Assembly (NCBI RefSeq): GCF_003576645.1
Contig: NC_044918.1
Coordinates: 32,756,431-32,820,430, forward strand
Direction of reading: 5' to 3'
DNA: 64,000 nt
From: Ipomoea triloba
Lineage: Eukaryota > Streptophyta > Magnoliopsida > Solanales > Convolvulaceae
The notes beneath the pieces were generated by a model, which saw nothing but the letters and a program-made list of their open reading frames with translations, searched no databases and was not told where the DNA came from. Every line of letters begins with the position of its first letter. The stretch's first letter is position 1. A program made the translations under genes and the position numbers. Shown here one piece after another: positions 33,857 through 46,233 of the stretch.

Positions 33857-36800
33857 TGTAACACCCCAATTTTCAACTCTTACATTAATTACAAATCAAT
33901 ATTCATATGTTGCGGAAGCTTACATCTTATCAGCAGAAAACTGGGTGCTACCGCCACACCTAGAGTGAATTCTATCACTTCTTTGACAAACTCCACTCTA
34001 AGTGCACAGGCTAAACTTACAACATTAACAACAATCCCTGTCTACATCAAAGAGTAGACCCCAACCTGCACTTCCATCCTATTTAGAGCTCATCGGTTAC
34101 AGGAGTCCACACTAAACTGCATCTGATAAGAACACATTGAAGTGCAGTTAGCGCGACGGCTAAGTAAGGATATCCGTTGTCACTTAAAAGTAGACAAAGG
34201 TTTGAAAACACGCATAAAAGAATTTTGGTAACTTGTACCCAATTGATGAGATTTCACCTGCAAATAAGTTAACAATAAAGACTTTGCATAAAAAAAGAGT
34301 TTAGTGAAGCAACATCCACCTGTCTCGTAAGACAAAATCATTTCTTTCTCAGCTTTAAAACTTCCTTAATTTCATAAGGAAATTCTCATCACTTTTCACT
34401 TTTCAAAGAGAGATCACCCACAACCCTTGGGTATTTTCACTTTTCACCATCTCTTTTCCGTAGCTACAGCGTAACTACATTCATATTTCAAAATCCACTT
34501 GGTCCTAGATAGAAAGTGTGAAGCCTCTGGAGTATTCTTTCTCCACTTTTGACTGACCACTTGGATCGTTCAACTCGGGTTCAGTGGTCATCGCCCGGTC
34601 TAATACTGATCCCCTGGACTTATAGGAGCGTTAGAATGATTCCTAGCTAGCCTCACTAGGTTCATAAGAACGACTCCTACCCGAAAATAGAGTTACTATA
34701 CTTAAGTGTGCACACCCCCGCAGGAGACCCTTTTCCTTCCGGGTGATATAGTACTCGGCGAATAGACTTCGCCCACAATAACATAACCACCATACGAGAA
34801 AGGCACTTTAAGCTCTTTATCCCGTAGGCTACAAGACAAGGTCCTTCACCACTTTTACTAGAACGAAGGGTTTGAAAACATTTTCCTTCCTTCAGTTTTC
34901 TTGCTCAAATAATTTCTTTTGGACATATTTCGCAATTGAGTCCAATATTTAAAATTGGCTACCTCATTAGCCCTTGAAGGATTTTCAAACACTTTCATCA
35001 CCCGCAGGCTTTTCAAACATCATTTTCTCATCAATCAAGTGAGGTACACACTCACTAAAAAAATGGTATTTGCCTCAAAAATAAGGTTTTGACAACATAT
35101 ATACCAAAATAGCGTACGTTTTTCAACGTAAGTTTTATAAACATTTTTACTTGCCCAAAGGCTTTTCAACATAGTTCCCAAAACCATTTTGGAAGAAAGC
35201 ACCTCTGAACACAAGCTGGACACACATCGGATACTTATGTATTCTACTAACACTACATATATCCATTCTCAATACTATTATTATAATAGTACGAACCCAT
35301 AGTCAATCATTTATGAATCAATCGATTCATAGCACCATTAATATTAACATCCTTAACCTTATTCCTTATCATGAATCTCAGTTCATCTTACAGTCCAATC
35401 ATCGTCGGTGATCCATAATCATGGTTCCACCATCAACTAATAATAGATAGTTGTCCTTGTCATTATCGCCATTGACAACTTCCACCATGATCAACACCAT
35501 TAGATCGTAACTTGAGGTAAAGTCATTACCTAACCATAATCCAAAGTCGTTCAACAACTATTTCCTCAAAATTCACCATATACAATCTTTATCTCAATAT
35601 TTCCATATAACAATTTCCTTAATAAACATCGTAATATCATCACCACTCAAAATTCCTTTAAACCATAATATCTTTACCAAAGAGATATTTTAAATCCTCG
35701 AGTAAACACCAACAATCCCCAAATCAAAAGAATTACTTCCAAGTTCTTAAAATAATAACCAAAGAGAGAATTCCAACCTCTCCAAATAAATTATAAAGGA
35801 GTAATTCCAATCTTTCAACATAACCACCAAATAGAGAGTATTGCCCATAACAAAGATCTCACAATAATCACAAAAGATAATCCTTCAAATAATTAGTCCC
35901 ACCTTGATAATATATTAATTACCATTCCGTCTATTCATCCAGTCATTAAACCTTAATAACTATTACCAGTCCTTAATCACTATAATTAGAGCTTAATCAC
36001 CTCCTGAACTCCATTGTTAATCCATCATTAATTACTAAGTCCTTAATTAAGCTCTAATTACTATATATGATCATTACAATCATCAGTAATATCCATCCTA
36101 ACTTTATCACCATTTCATAACCCATGTATCAACATGTTATAGCATCATCATCATTCTCATAACCTCTTAGGTTCATTACAACCCCATCATCTAAACATCA
36201 ATAATAATAATCAAAGCTTATACAATTTGATCTTACTCTCGAACCTACTGGACTCCACTGGACGCGCAGTGGACGCGCGTCCAGGGCCGCGTCCAACACG
36301 TTCCGCCTATTCTGGACAGTAATTCAGCTTGGCGCAGTCCGAAAGATTGAGCCGGTAAAAATAGTTCCCGAACTCTTTTTCACTTGAAATTTTTATGGTA
36401 GAACCCCAACTCATAGTACTTGATGTCCATAAAACGTTTTGGTCATTTTGGTTCGCGAATAAACACAGAAAATTCCATTTTTGCCCTTGGCAGTGTGCTG
36501 TCCGGAATTTTTCTCTCTCTGGACCAGTTTTGGAGAAAAATTCGAAAACCATACTTATACTACTCCGATCATTATGAAATTTTATAGGCAGGTTCTACAC
36601 TTACTGAACTACATATCTGAAGAAAATCGAATCAAAATACCTTACCAAATCTTCCCAATAAATCTCGGAAGTTACTGCCAGAAATCTATCTTGATTTTTC
36701 AATATTTTCATAAGTAAGCCTATATGGACATAATCATAACATATACAAGCATATACATCCATATATTTCAACCAAACAATCAATTATCCAATTTCAAGTG

Positions 36801-39341
36801 ACTAAACCAACTTAAGGGATTCCTTACCTCGACCGGGTTTCTAATCCTCGTAGAAGACTTTTGGAGTTGATTCCTCCAATTTCACCTTAAAATCCTAGGA
36901 TCAAAATCAACACCATAACACAATATTTTAAGAAACTAAGCTTAGATTCAAGATCTAGGAAGGGATATAAAGCTTTTTACCGAATAAAATCGAAGTCTTA
37001 CCGAACAAAATTGACACTTGAGAAGGATTTTGGCTATGGAAATTGATGGAAGAAAATGGTGAAGAAGATGAAAGGATCACCCTCTCTCTCTCTCTCTTTT
37101 CTCACGAAATGGGAATGGGAAATGAAGACATGAAATTTCTTCGTTCTTATCTCAACATATAAATATCCCTTATAAGATAAGATTAAGGGAAAAATAATAA
37201 AATAATAAAATATCTCCAACCTTATCAGTTGGGGTCCAAACAGATAAAGTTTCGGTGGAAAATAATCNAACAACTATTTCCTCAAAATTCACCATATACA
37301 ATCTTTATCTCAATATTTCCATATAACAATTTCCTTAATAAACATCGTAATATCATCACCACTCAAAATTCCTTTAAACCATAATATCTTTACCAAAGAG
37401 ATATTTTAAATCCTCGAGTAAACACCAACAATCCCCAAATCAAAAGAATTACTTCCAAGTTCTTAAAATAATAACCAAAGAGAGAATTCCAACCTCTCCA
37501 AATAAATTATAAAGGAGTAATTCCAATCTTTCAACATAACCACCAAATAGAGAGTATTGCCCATAACAAAGATCTCACAATAATCACAAAAGATAATCCT
37601 TCAAATAATTAGTCCCACCTTGATAATATATTAATTACCATTCCGTCTATTCATCCAGTCATTAAACCTTAATAACTATTACCAGTCCTTAATCACTATA
37701 ATTAGAGCTTAATCACCTCCTGAACTCCATTGTTAATCCATCATTAATTACTAAGTCCTTAATTAAGCTCTAATTACTATATATGATCATTACAATCATC
37801 AGTAATATCCATCCTAACTTTATCACCATTTCATAACCCATGTATCAACATGTTATAGCATCATCATCATTCTCATAACCTCTTAGGTTCATTACAACCC
37901 CATCATCTAAACATCAATAATAATAATCAAAGCTTATACAATTTGATCTTACTCTCGAACCTACTGGACTCCACTGGACGCGCAGTGGACGCGCGTCCAG
38001 GGCCGCGTCCAACACGTTCCGCCTATTCTGGACAGTAATTCAGCTTGGCGCAGTCCGAAAGATTGAGCCGGTAAAAATAGTTCCCGAACTCTTTTTCACT
38101 TGAAATTTTTATGGTAGAACCCCAACTCATAGTACTTGATGTCCATAAAACGTTTTGGTCATTTTGGTTCGCGAATAAACACAGAAAATTCCATTTTTGC
38201 CCTTGGCAGTGTGCTGTCCGGAATTTTTCTCTCTCTGGACCAGTTTTGGAGAAAAATTCGAAAACCATACTTATACTACTCCGATCATTATGAAATTTTA
38301 TAGGCAGGTTCTACACTTACTGAACTACATATCTGAAGAAAATCGAATCAAAATACCTTACCAAATCTTCCCAATAAATCTCGGAAGTTACTGCCAGAAA
38401 TCTATCTTGATTTTTCAATATTTTCATAAGTAAGCCTATATGGACATAATCATAACATATACAAGCATATACATCCATATATTTCAACCAAACAATCAAT
38501 TATCCAATTTCAAGTGACTAAACCAACTTAAGGGATTCCTTACCTCGACCGGGTTTCTAATCCTCGTAGAAGACTTTTGGAGTTGATTCCTCCAATTTCA
38601 CCTTAAAATCCTAGGATCAAAATCAACACCATAACACAATATTTTAAGAAACTAAGCTTAGATTCAAGATCTAGGAAGGGATATAAAGCTTTTTACCGAA
38701 TAAAATCGAAGTCTTACCGAACAAAATTGACACTTGAGAAGGATTTTGGCTATGGAAATTGATGGAAGAAAATGGTGAAGAAGATGAAAGGATCACCCTC
38801 TCTCTCTCTCTCTTTTCTCACGAAATGGGAATGGGAAATGAAGACATGAAATTTCTTCGTTCTTATCTCAACATATAAATATCCCTTATAAGATAAGATT
38901 AAGGGAAAAATAATAAAATAATAAAATATCTCCAACCTTATCAGTTGGGGTCCAAACAGATAAAGTTTCGGTAGAAAATAATTTAAACAAGAATAATTTC
39001 CGAAACTAAAAATTTATTCCAGACTAACCCTCAAAATTGGGCTAGGTTCGGTACACCGCGAAATTTAGCGATGTACGATCAAAATAAATTTTCGCTGCTA
39101 TGAGCTGATTTAATTAAATAGGAAATTCAAGAATAATAGTATCGTGTCTAATAATTCATTTCCTAGGACAAACGGGTCCGAACACCAGCTCCTAAAATTT
39201 TTACGGTTCGTGACCGGTACGTAGGTTCGCAGCTTAATAACAACTATACTCACTTATAAAAATTCTTTTGAAATATCTGAAGATCATAACTTAGGAATGT
39301 CAACGCCTTAGGATAATGTTAATAAAATACGGGGTATTACA
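33857..39341 (-). mobile_element. Chromovirus solo LTR with TATAT target duplication
   Basis: Plus strand TGTAACACCCC ... GGGGTATTACA, flanked by TATAT at 33852-33856 and 39342-39346. No internal region, so it is a solo LTR. It shares blocks with the LTRs of A and B (GC-rich GGACGCG words at 36250-36300; 'ccggtacgtag...cgcagcttaataac' near 39215). The LTR ORF is gone: after the equivalent of 14255 only a few codons remain (about 34120) before unrelated text. With the assembly duplication removed it is about 3.77 kb. Confidence 0.88.
35553..38983. repeat. Direct duplication flanking the N at 37268 (assembly)
   Basis: 35553-37267 and 37269-38983 are the same sequence at an offset of 1716; they differ only at the last bases before the N ('ggtggaaaataatc' against 'ggtagaaaataatt'), as expected at a low-quality contig end. 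The duplication lies wholly inside one solo LTR. Confidence 0.9.
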
Positions 39342-41799
39342 TATATATTTGGAACTATACCCTGCTCGTCGACATCTTTGTCGTTTCCGGCCACTGATGC
39401 ATCCTCGTTTAGGACTGTTGTTGTGCTGAATCCCTCTTATGCTATTTGGGGGCAATAAGGCCAGACCATTATGTCAATGTTGATCTCATCTCTTGCTGAG
39501 GAAGTTATGCATTTGGCAGTAGGGCATCAGATGTCGAAAGAAATTTGGGACGCCGTGGAGATCGCTGTGCCGTCTTCCTCCCAGGCTCATGCGTTGAATC
39601 TTCTTGGTTAGCTCCAATCCCTTCGTCAAGGAGATTCGTCGTTCATTGGTTATTTGGGGCGTGCTTAGGTGATCGTGGAGGACCTTGCTCTTGACGGTCG
39701 ATCTGTATCTCTGGATTAAGCAAAATCTTTTTGTATTCAAGGGTCTTAGGCCTGAATTTTGCTCACCGACTACCTCTCTTGCTGTTCGTGGTGTGCCAGT
39801 GACGCTACAAGAGCTTAGTAATTTTCTAGGTGCGCATGAATTCATTAGTGTAGATGATTTTCAAATTCTGACTGCTCCTAGTGCTGCCTCAATAGTTGCT
39901 CTTGTTGCGTAGCGTGGTGGTGGCCAAAATTGTCGCTCTGGGTAGAACCGAGGTGGTGGCTCATTTCGAGGTTAGCAGTAGTCCCAGGGTCATAACCGTG
40001 GTAGTCAACGCGGTGGAGGTTCGAGGTAGTATTCTCCTCGTTGTCAAATCTGCGATGGTCATGGTCACATGACAATGACTCGTTTTTAGCGTTATTTGGG
40101 AAGCTCCTGATCGCAGGCTCATTTGACAGTTCAGGATGGTTCTAGGTCTGGTGTTCGGTGTTCCACTGACTTCATAGACTTAGTACCCAGATACAGGTGC
40201 CGCTAATCATGCCACCCCGGATATTAGTGCTTTGTCTACTTTTGAGGAGTATAATGGTAATGACACTTTGCGTGTCGGTGACGGTATGAGCTTACCTATC
40301 TCTCGTGTTGGTTATACATCGTTTACCTCTCCTACTAGGTCTTTTTGTATGTATAATATTTTGCATGTTCCTGGGTTGTCTGTGTCTCTTCTTTCTGTTC
40401 AACATTTTACTTTTGGCAATTGTGTGTTTTTTGAGTTTCATCCTATTTTTTTTGTGAGGGATATCGTCACCAAAACGTTTTTATTTCGAGGTAGTAATTT
40501 GGGTGTCTTCTATTCGTTGTCGGTGTCTCATTCGTCTCCATCTACTTTTCTTTCTGCACGAGCGTCTACTTCTATCTGGCATAGTTGTCTTGGGCATCCT
40601 CATCAGCGTGTTTAGAGTTGTGTCTTGCAGTCTTGTTCGGTTAGTGGGTTTAGTCATGATAATCTGCGTGTTTCCCTTTGCCACATGTTGAGTCGTCTAG
40701 TTTGCATGTCCTTGACTTAGTGTATACTGACATTAGGGGTCTAGCGCCTCTTTTGTCTTTTGGTGGTTATAAACTTTGTTCTTTTTTTGTTGGATGATTA
40801 CACACGTTACACTTGGTTTTATCCAATGCACTTGAAATATGATTTATATGATATGTTGAGCGTTTTCGTGCCATGGTTGAACGCTCTTTTCCCCACAAAA
40901 TAAAGTCTATACATTCTAATCTTTGTGCTGAATACAAAATATTGCACTCTTGTTTTTTGTAGTTAAGCATAAGTGCATAACTCATAGGCAATCTTGTGCT
41001 TACACTCATGAGCACAATGGGCGTGTAGAGTGTAAGCACAGGCATGTTGTTGAGACAGGGCTCACTCTCATGGCCCATGACTCTGTTCCATCTTGTTTCT
41101 GGGATTTTGCTTTTGAGTCAGCTGCTTACCTCATAAATAAATTGCCTACTCCTACTTTAGGGTATTCTAGTCCTCATTACATGCTTCATCGATCTCACAC
41201 ATCACATTTTTATCTCTGTCTCTGGTTGCTTGTTCTATCCTCACATGCGTCCTTATAATCGTCATAAGTTGGATCTTAAGTTCTCTCATTTTGTCTTTCT
41301 AGGTTATCTTGAGTCCCTTCGGGAGTATCGGTGTATGGACCTTTACACTAACAGAATATTTGTCTACAGGCATGTCAGGTTTGATGAGACAGTGTTTCCT
41401 TTTGCTACTAAATATGTTGTGCAGTAATCTTAGCCTTCTAGGTCATTACCATGGGTTGTCTCTTCTCTCCAGAGTCCATCGGTGGATCCTTTGGTTGCGA
41501 TGTTTGTCTCTCCTGCTATTGTGCCAAAGTCTTGGCATGTTACTATCCCGTGCCCTGCGACTTAGACACATGCCATGGTGACTATAAGCATGTCTCGGGC
41601 CGGTGTTGGCTCTATTGCTTTGACGACTGAGGTCTATCCCTCTAAGCCCACGTGCTATACGCAGGCTGTTCGATTTGCAGAATGGCGGGTTGCTATGGAC
41701 CTCGAATTTAATGCTTTATTGCAGAATCAGTCCCGACGGTTGGTTCTCTATCGCCCCAGGATGAACGTGATTGGCTGTAAGTGGGTCTTTGAGTGCATT
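39342..41799 (+). pseudogene. Copia gag-pol remnant, many TAG stops
   Basis: Continuation of the Copia element. In order: gag (MSMLISSLAEEVMHLAVG; SIVALVA), a zinc knuckle near 40050 (CQICDGHGHM; the last cysteine is arginine), protease with the DTGA motif near 40192, the GAG-pre-integrase segment (WHSCLGHPHQ, 40575-40605), integrase (EHNGRVECKHRHVVETGL near 41010; FLGY near 41300) and the first residues of RT (GCKWVFECI, up to 41799), where an LTR cuts it off. At least ten in-frame stops lie in 39450-40190, mostly TAG where glutamine would be expected, plus a few frameshifts. The motif order (protease, integrase, RT) is that of Ty1/Copia. Long dead. Confidence 0.85.
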
Positions 41800-43224
41800 T
41801 GATGAATATTATGTTGTAAAGGGTCAAATGTGTGAATGAGTGAACAATTGGGGGATGCATTTATTATTTTCAGGAAATTGGAGCTTAAGGGAAGGGTATT
41901 GTGGTCATTTTGGAGCTAAAAAGGAGACATTTAGCCGGATGAATACTTCCATGACTAGATGCATGCTCGTGCAAGCATCAATGCTGAGAAAGGTAGAAAG
42001 TTGCACGAGTAAAAATCACACTCGTGCAAGGTTTTACTCTAGAAAAGGCAGAAAGTTGCACGAGCAGAATCACGCTTGTGCATGGTGATACAGTAAGATA
42101 TGTAGAAAGTTGCACGAATGGGTTATGCTCATACACCCTTCGTATACAACCCAAGCACGAGCATACAAGAAGCCGAACATCTGGGAGAAACAAGAACAAA
42201 GCGTGCCACGCTTGTGCAAGCTGTGGTACAGACGCCAAATATTTAGACTATAAATAGCCTTGTTAGATTAGTTTTAGGATGAATCTTCTATTCTTTTTCT
42301 CTCCACACCTAGCCACTTCAAACTCATGTTCTTCACTTGAAGAAGGAGACTTCTAGGGCTAGCAAATTGACAACTTGTTTGATCTTGGAGAGCTCTTTCA
42401 ACTTGTGATCTTCAACTGTAGATTTCAATTACTTCAAGCTACGTAAATTCTTGAGTTTTATTCAATTCTTGCTTTCAATCATTTATGATGTGTGTGCATA
42501 CTAGAATCATGAGTAGTTAGGTATTCTTTGGGAATTGGTTTAGTTTTACTTACAATGAAGCATGAATGCTCTTTAATTGAGATTAGGAGGTCTAATTGTG
42601 TATTGATGAATAAAGATTCTTGTTGGAAGTGGATTCTGTTGTTGTCTCTTGTGCATTGAACGCACGCTTTGCGTAAGAGAATCTAGGAAAAAGAGTGTTT
42701 GCCAAGGAATTGGGAGCCATTCTCAGCTCTTCCACTTGGAATTCCTACCTTACGTTGGAAAACGAAGCCTGGAAAAAGACGAAGGTAAGGTGTTCAATGA
42801 AATGCCTTGGGGGATTAAAGTTGCTACCAAAGTAGAACTTGAATCCTTTGGGAGGCCAAGGACCGGAATGGCTTTGGCAGTTGATGCTAGTTTCCAAGAA
42901 TCACGATTCGAGCATGCCATGACCTCCACTATTGACTCTTTATGCCTTCAAGCAAGGGAAGCTATTCTAATCCCCCCTGTTTCTAATTCTTGTTCTTTGT
43001 CTGCTTGCTCACATTTATTGCTTTGTATGCTTTCTTTAATGTTCTTTGGTTACATGTTACCACATAATCTTTCTCTCAATGCTTGCACTTAGCTTCGCAA
43101 TGCCTTTTTACAGTTATGATTAACCCTTGCTACTCACTCCAAGTTATCATCCTTAAGATACGACATCTCGAGGAGTCTTTATTCCTCACTTGCTTTCCAT
43201 CCACTACATATTACACCTTTGTCA
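41800..43224 (+). mobile_element. Athila/Tat-like LTR, fragment or solo
   Basis: Starts TGATGAATATTATG directly after the Copia RT codons. It has a word block of GTTGCACGAG/CTCGTGCAA repeats (41945-42220), a TATA box (42248), and late phrases shared with the LTR at 21676 ('gtgttcaatgaaatgcct' near 42790; 'cgacatctcgaggagtct' near 43163). The end near 43224 is estimated. The flank GCATT (41795-41799) does not reappear clearly downstream, so I cannot call it a clean solo LTR. ORFs at 42649 and 43083 are not convincing. Confidence 0.6.
42248..42257 (+). promoter_or_regulatory. TATA box of Athila/Tat-like LTR
   Basis: CTATAAATAG about 30 bp after the last word of the GCACGAG block; it sits where an LTR promoter is expected. 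Confidence 0.6.
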
Positions 43225-44114
43225 CTATTGATCTTTGGGAAATGCATTTTTCCCTACTTGAGCACAACACAAACCAATTTATTGTAGAGGCCAAAAAACA
43301 TATATGCCCTTTATCAGAAGATGCCTTAGAGTTAGATGTCTTTGGAGAATGGGAACATCTCTTATCGCTAGGAGACAAATAACTTTCCTTGCTCTATTTA
43401 TTTGTTGGTTATGCCTACTGAAGATGAGTTGGTTTGAGACTTAGAACTGACGAGGCTGATATCATATGATAAAACATCTATCGGAAGATCCTACAACATG
43501 TACATTGGATTTACCGTTTTGACCTAACAAATACTACATGAGGTCTGCTAGAAGTGCACACAATCAACTTTCCTTAGGTAACATTTTACAACAAACGAAC
43601 CTCTATTACAACTCCTAAGGTTTGCCAAAGGCAAAACCTAAGGCTCTTATGGCTGATTACAAAAGAATGGGGAGTCTAAGTTCCTAATATGCATATTAGC
43701 ATCATCAAAATCTATACAACAATTCTTGCTAACAAAAATAAGGAAAAAAAGGCGAGGTCAATGTCATAAATATACAAACTCTATTTTGGAAGTTTTTATA
43801 TTTATAAAATTAGCCATGCTATTGTTTTTCCTTTGTTTTCTTTATTTTCTAACCGTTATATTTACTATATCGGTAACTTGCATTTATCTACCATTCTTAC
43901 AACAAGCTTTGTTCTAATGGGAGTTGGGCTCTTTCTCTATATATAAAGAAAACTTGTATAGGATTATTATAAATGATTTAGGGTTGTAAAGATTTTATTT
44001 CAGAAAGACTTATATATTTTAGAAGATTTTTCATAATTAATGTCAATGTTAAATAAAAGTATAGAAAAACTAATAAATTGGTACTAATGGATATAATATT
44101 AATTTATCATTTAG
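43225..44114. other. Unassigned AT-rich stretch
   Basis: No gene or recognisable element. Short ORFs (43083-43382, 43726-43917) lack support. The first part could still belong to the retroelement whose LTR precedes it. Confidence 0.4.
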
Positions 44115-44123
44115 TTAATACTA

Positions 44124-44652
44124 GGAAAATGCACTTTTCACTTATGAGTTATAGGATAATAGCAAATTTAATCTTTAAATAATAGGCATTGTCACTTTTA
44201 ATTTTTGAGTTATTAATTAAATAATATTTTTTGTCTGTGTATTAATGAGTTTATTTAAATTTACTACTACTTTTTAGAAACTAAGTTATAATTAACTATG
44301 AAATTTTAAGTCTTATTTCTATTCCTCCATCTAAACTATACTCAAATTTCATGACTCAGTGATCATAGTTTATCTTGTGAGGTGGGCATTTCTAATTGTT
44401 AAGTTGTGGAGTATGAATTCCATATAGGGAGAAAAGAGTGATAAAAGGTAAATTTTCATTACTTATTAAAATTAACTAGAATTTTTTAAAAATAACAAGT
44501 TTTAATAGACTAGTTAATGGAAGGACTAAAGTACCACTTCACTACCTACTCAGAAATTAAAAGTGGTAACTCGTAACGCCTATAACTTAAGGACTAAATG
44601 TGTTATTACCTTATATTTTTAATGACTAAAAGTGCAATTTTTCATTTCTTCT
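44124..44652. mobile_element. MITE, about 530 bp
   Basis: Imperfect inverted repeats of about 100 bp: left 'ggaaaatgcacttttcac...gagttataggataat', right inverse '...ttgcacttttagtcatt...agttataggcgtta'. Flanks TTAATACTA (44115-44123) and CTAATACTA (44653-44661) agree at 8 of 9 bases, fitting a 9-bp MULE-type duplication. Similar in type to the MITE at 29428. Confidence 0.65.
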
Positions 44653-44867
44653 CTAATACTACTATATGCATTTATTGGTTTAGAGCAATGCTATTATATT
44701 CATTGCTTCAAAATTTTTCCTCCTAATTTCTTCCTCTTGATATGACATTATTTGATGTGATGTTTTAGCCTTTCATTATCAGTTAGTGGTTGAGCACTCA
44801 ATGACTATAAATCACGTCAAGAAAAAATTTAAGAGGAAAAACTTTAGACTGTCTCTACCCCTGAAAG

Positions 44868-44934
<67 letters not shown>
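44868..44934. repeat. (ATT)n microsatellite
   Basis: About 22 uninterrupted ATT triplets. Confidence 0.95.
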
Positions 44935-44935
<1 letters not shown>

Positions 44936-45300
44936 ATGTAAATATGTAATGTAAGCTTGTAAAGTACAAAAAGGCTGTTGCATGGAGCATGCGGTAGTGT
45001 TTCGTACTTTTTTAATATTTATTTAATATTTATTATTTTATTAATATATTATAATTTGATTTGAAAGTAGAGTCACTTTTAAAAGTGAGTGAGTATTGAA
45101 CATGGATGTAAAGAAAATAGTGAAGAAATTGTAAATTTTATAATGTGGAAGTGAGATCCATTTTTGAAAGAGTGTATTGCGGGGATAAGAACAACATTAA
45201 AATAGGTAGAAATAAAAAAAAAATACTTTTCTTTAGTTTATATATAGAAAAAATATTTGATGCACTACCGTAGTATAGATGCTATACAATCGCAAATTTT

Positions 45301-45322
45301 ATTGTGGACCGCGGTCCACAAT
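45301..45322. repeat. Perfect 22-bp palindrome
   Basis: Centre GGACCGCGGTCC with seven further arm bases of ATTGTGG... type that pair exactly. It is followed by near-palindromes 'gcatggtagtccatgc' (45323-45338) and 'aaaacgatgtcgtttt' (45342-45357). It stands in AT-rich DNA just before a tandem array. Confidence 0.8.
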
Positions 45323-45409
45323 GCATGGTAGTCCATGCATTAAAACGATGTCGTTTTGATTAATGAAAAGAAACAGTTGAAACGGCTCCGTTCCAGGTCG
45401 TTAACTTTG

Positions 45410-45795
45410 TGTGTATAACATATTCAGTTTCATTTTATGTACACTACAGTTCCCTTTCAACACAACTACAATTTCTTTCCGATATAACTATAGTTTCATT
45501 CGACATTATATATTCAAATATGTAAAACTGTTATTCAGTTTCTTTTTAACGCAACTACAATTTCTTTTATAATACACTGCAGTTTCCTTTCAACACAACT
45601 ACAGTATCATTTCGATATAACTACAGTTTCATGGGATAATATACACTCAAATATGTGAAATTGTTATTCAGTTTCATTTTATATACATTGTAGTTTCCTT
45701 TCAACGCAACTACAGTTTCAATTTGATATAGCTACAGTTTCATTTGATAATATAGCTACAGTATCATTTGAGATGAATTATAGTTTCATTTACGA
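45410..45795. repeat. Higher-order tandem array of 'actacagtttcattt' units
   Basis: About three higher-order units of 110-130 bp (each starting near 'ttcagtttc', about 45424, 45535 and 45667), each made of 20-odd bp subunits containing 'aactacagtttc' and 'gatataactacag'. Non-coding. 45796-46233 beyond it is AT-rich with nothing I recognise. Confidence 0.75.
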
Positions 45796-46233
45796 AGGAA
45801 AAAAAAAAAAAAACAAACAAACAAAAAGCAACTTTATTTCAAGGCGATTAATTAATTAAATAAACGAAAATATAAATGCAATATAAGTTCTTATTGTTTA
45901 CTTTACTTGGATCAGTTATGACGATGACAACAATATTTTTGAAATCATTATTTTAGAAGTTTCTCCCTACTTTCTGATAGTAGAGATTCATCACGAAAGA
46001 AACATGGGTAGTTATGAGAATATTTGGTGGAAGCATGAGCCACCTTAATTAGCTTGTTGGATTGTTGTGCAGTTAGTTCCCTACGCTACAAGCATAGTTA
46101 ATGTTATCCATCAGTTCCTGGCTGGTATTGGCCATAACTAGCAGAGGGCCCAGTGAACTAACTGTTGGAAAAATAGCACTAAAATGGTATTTTAAGTGGC
46201 CATTTTTGTGGTACAATTAAAAGTGGGGTTCAC

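Noticed and set aside
41800..43224. Clean solo LTR call
   Set aside because: The left flank GCATT does not recur at any convincing right end, and Copia RT does not resume downstream.
42649..43382. Plus-strand ORFs of 147 and 99 residues
   Set aside because: They lie in LTR-like sequence with no recognisable product and no matching ORF in the similar LTR at 21676.
45410..45795. CRISPR-like array
   Set aside because: Units are diverged and of variable length, without constant repeats and unique spacers, and the genome is a plant.
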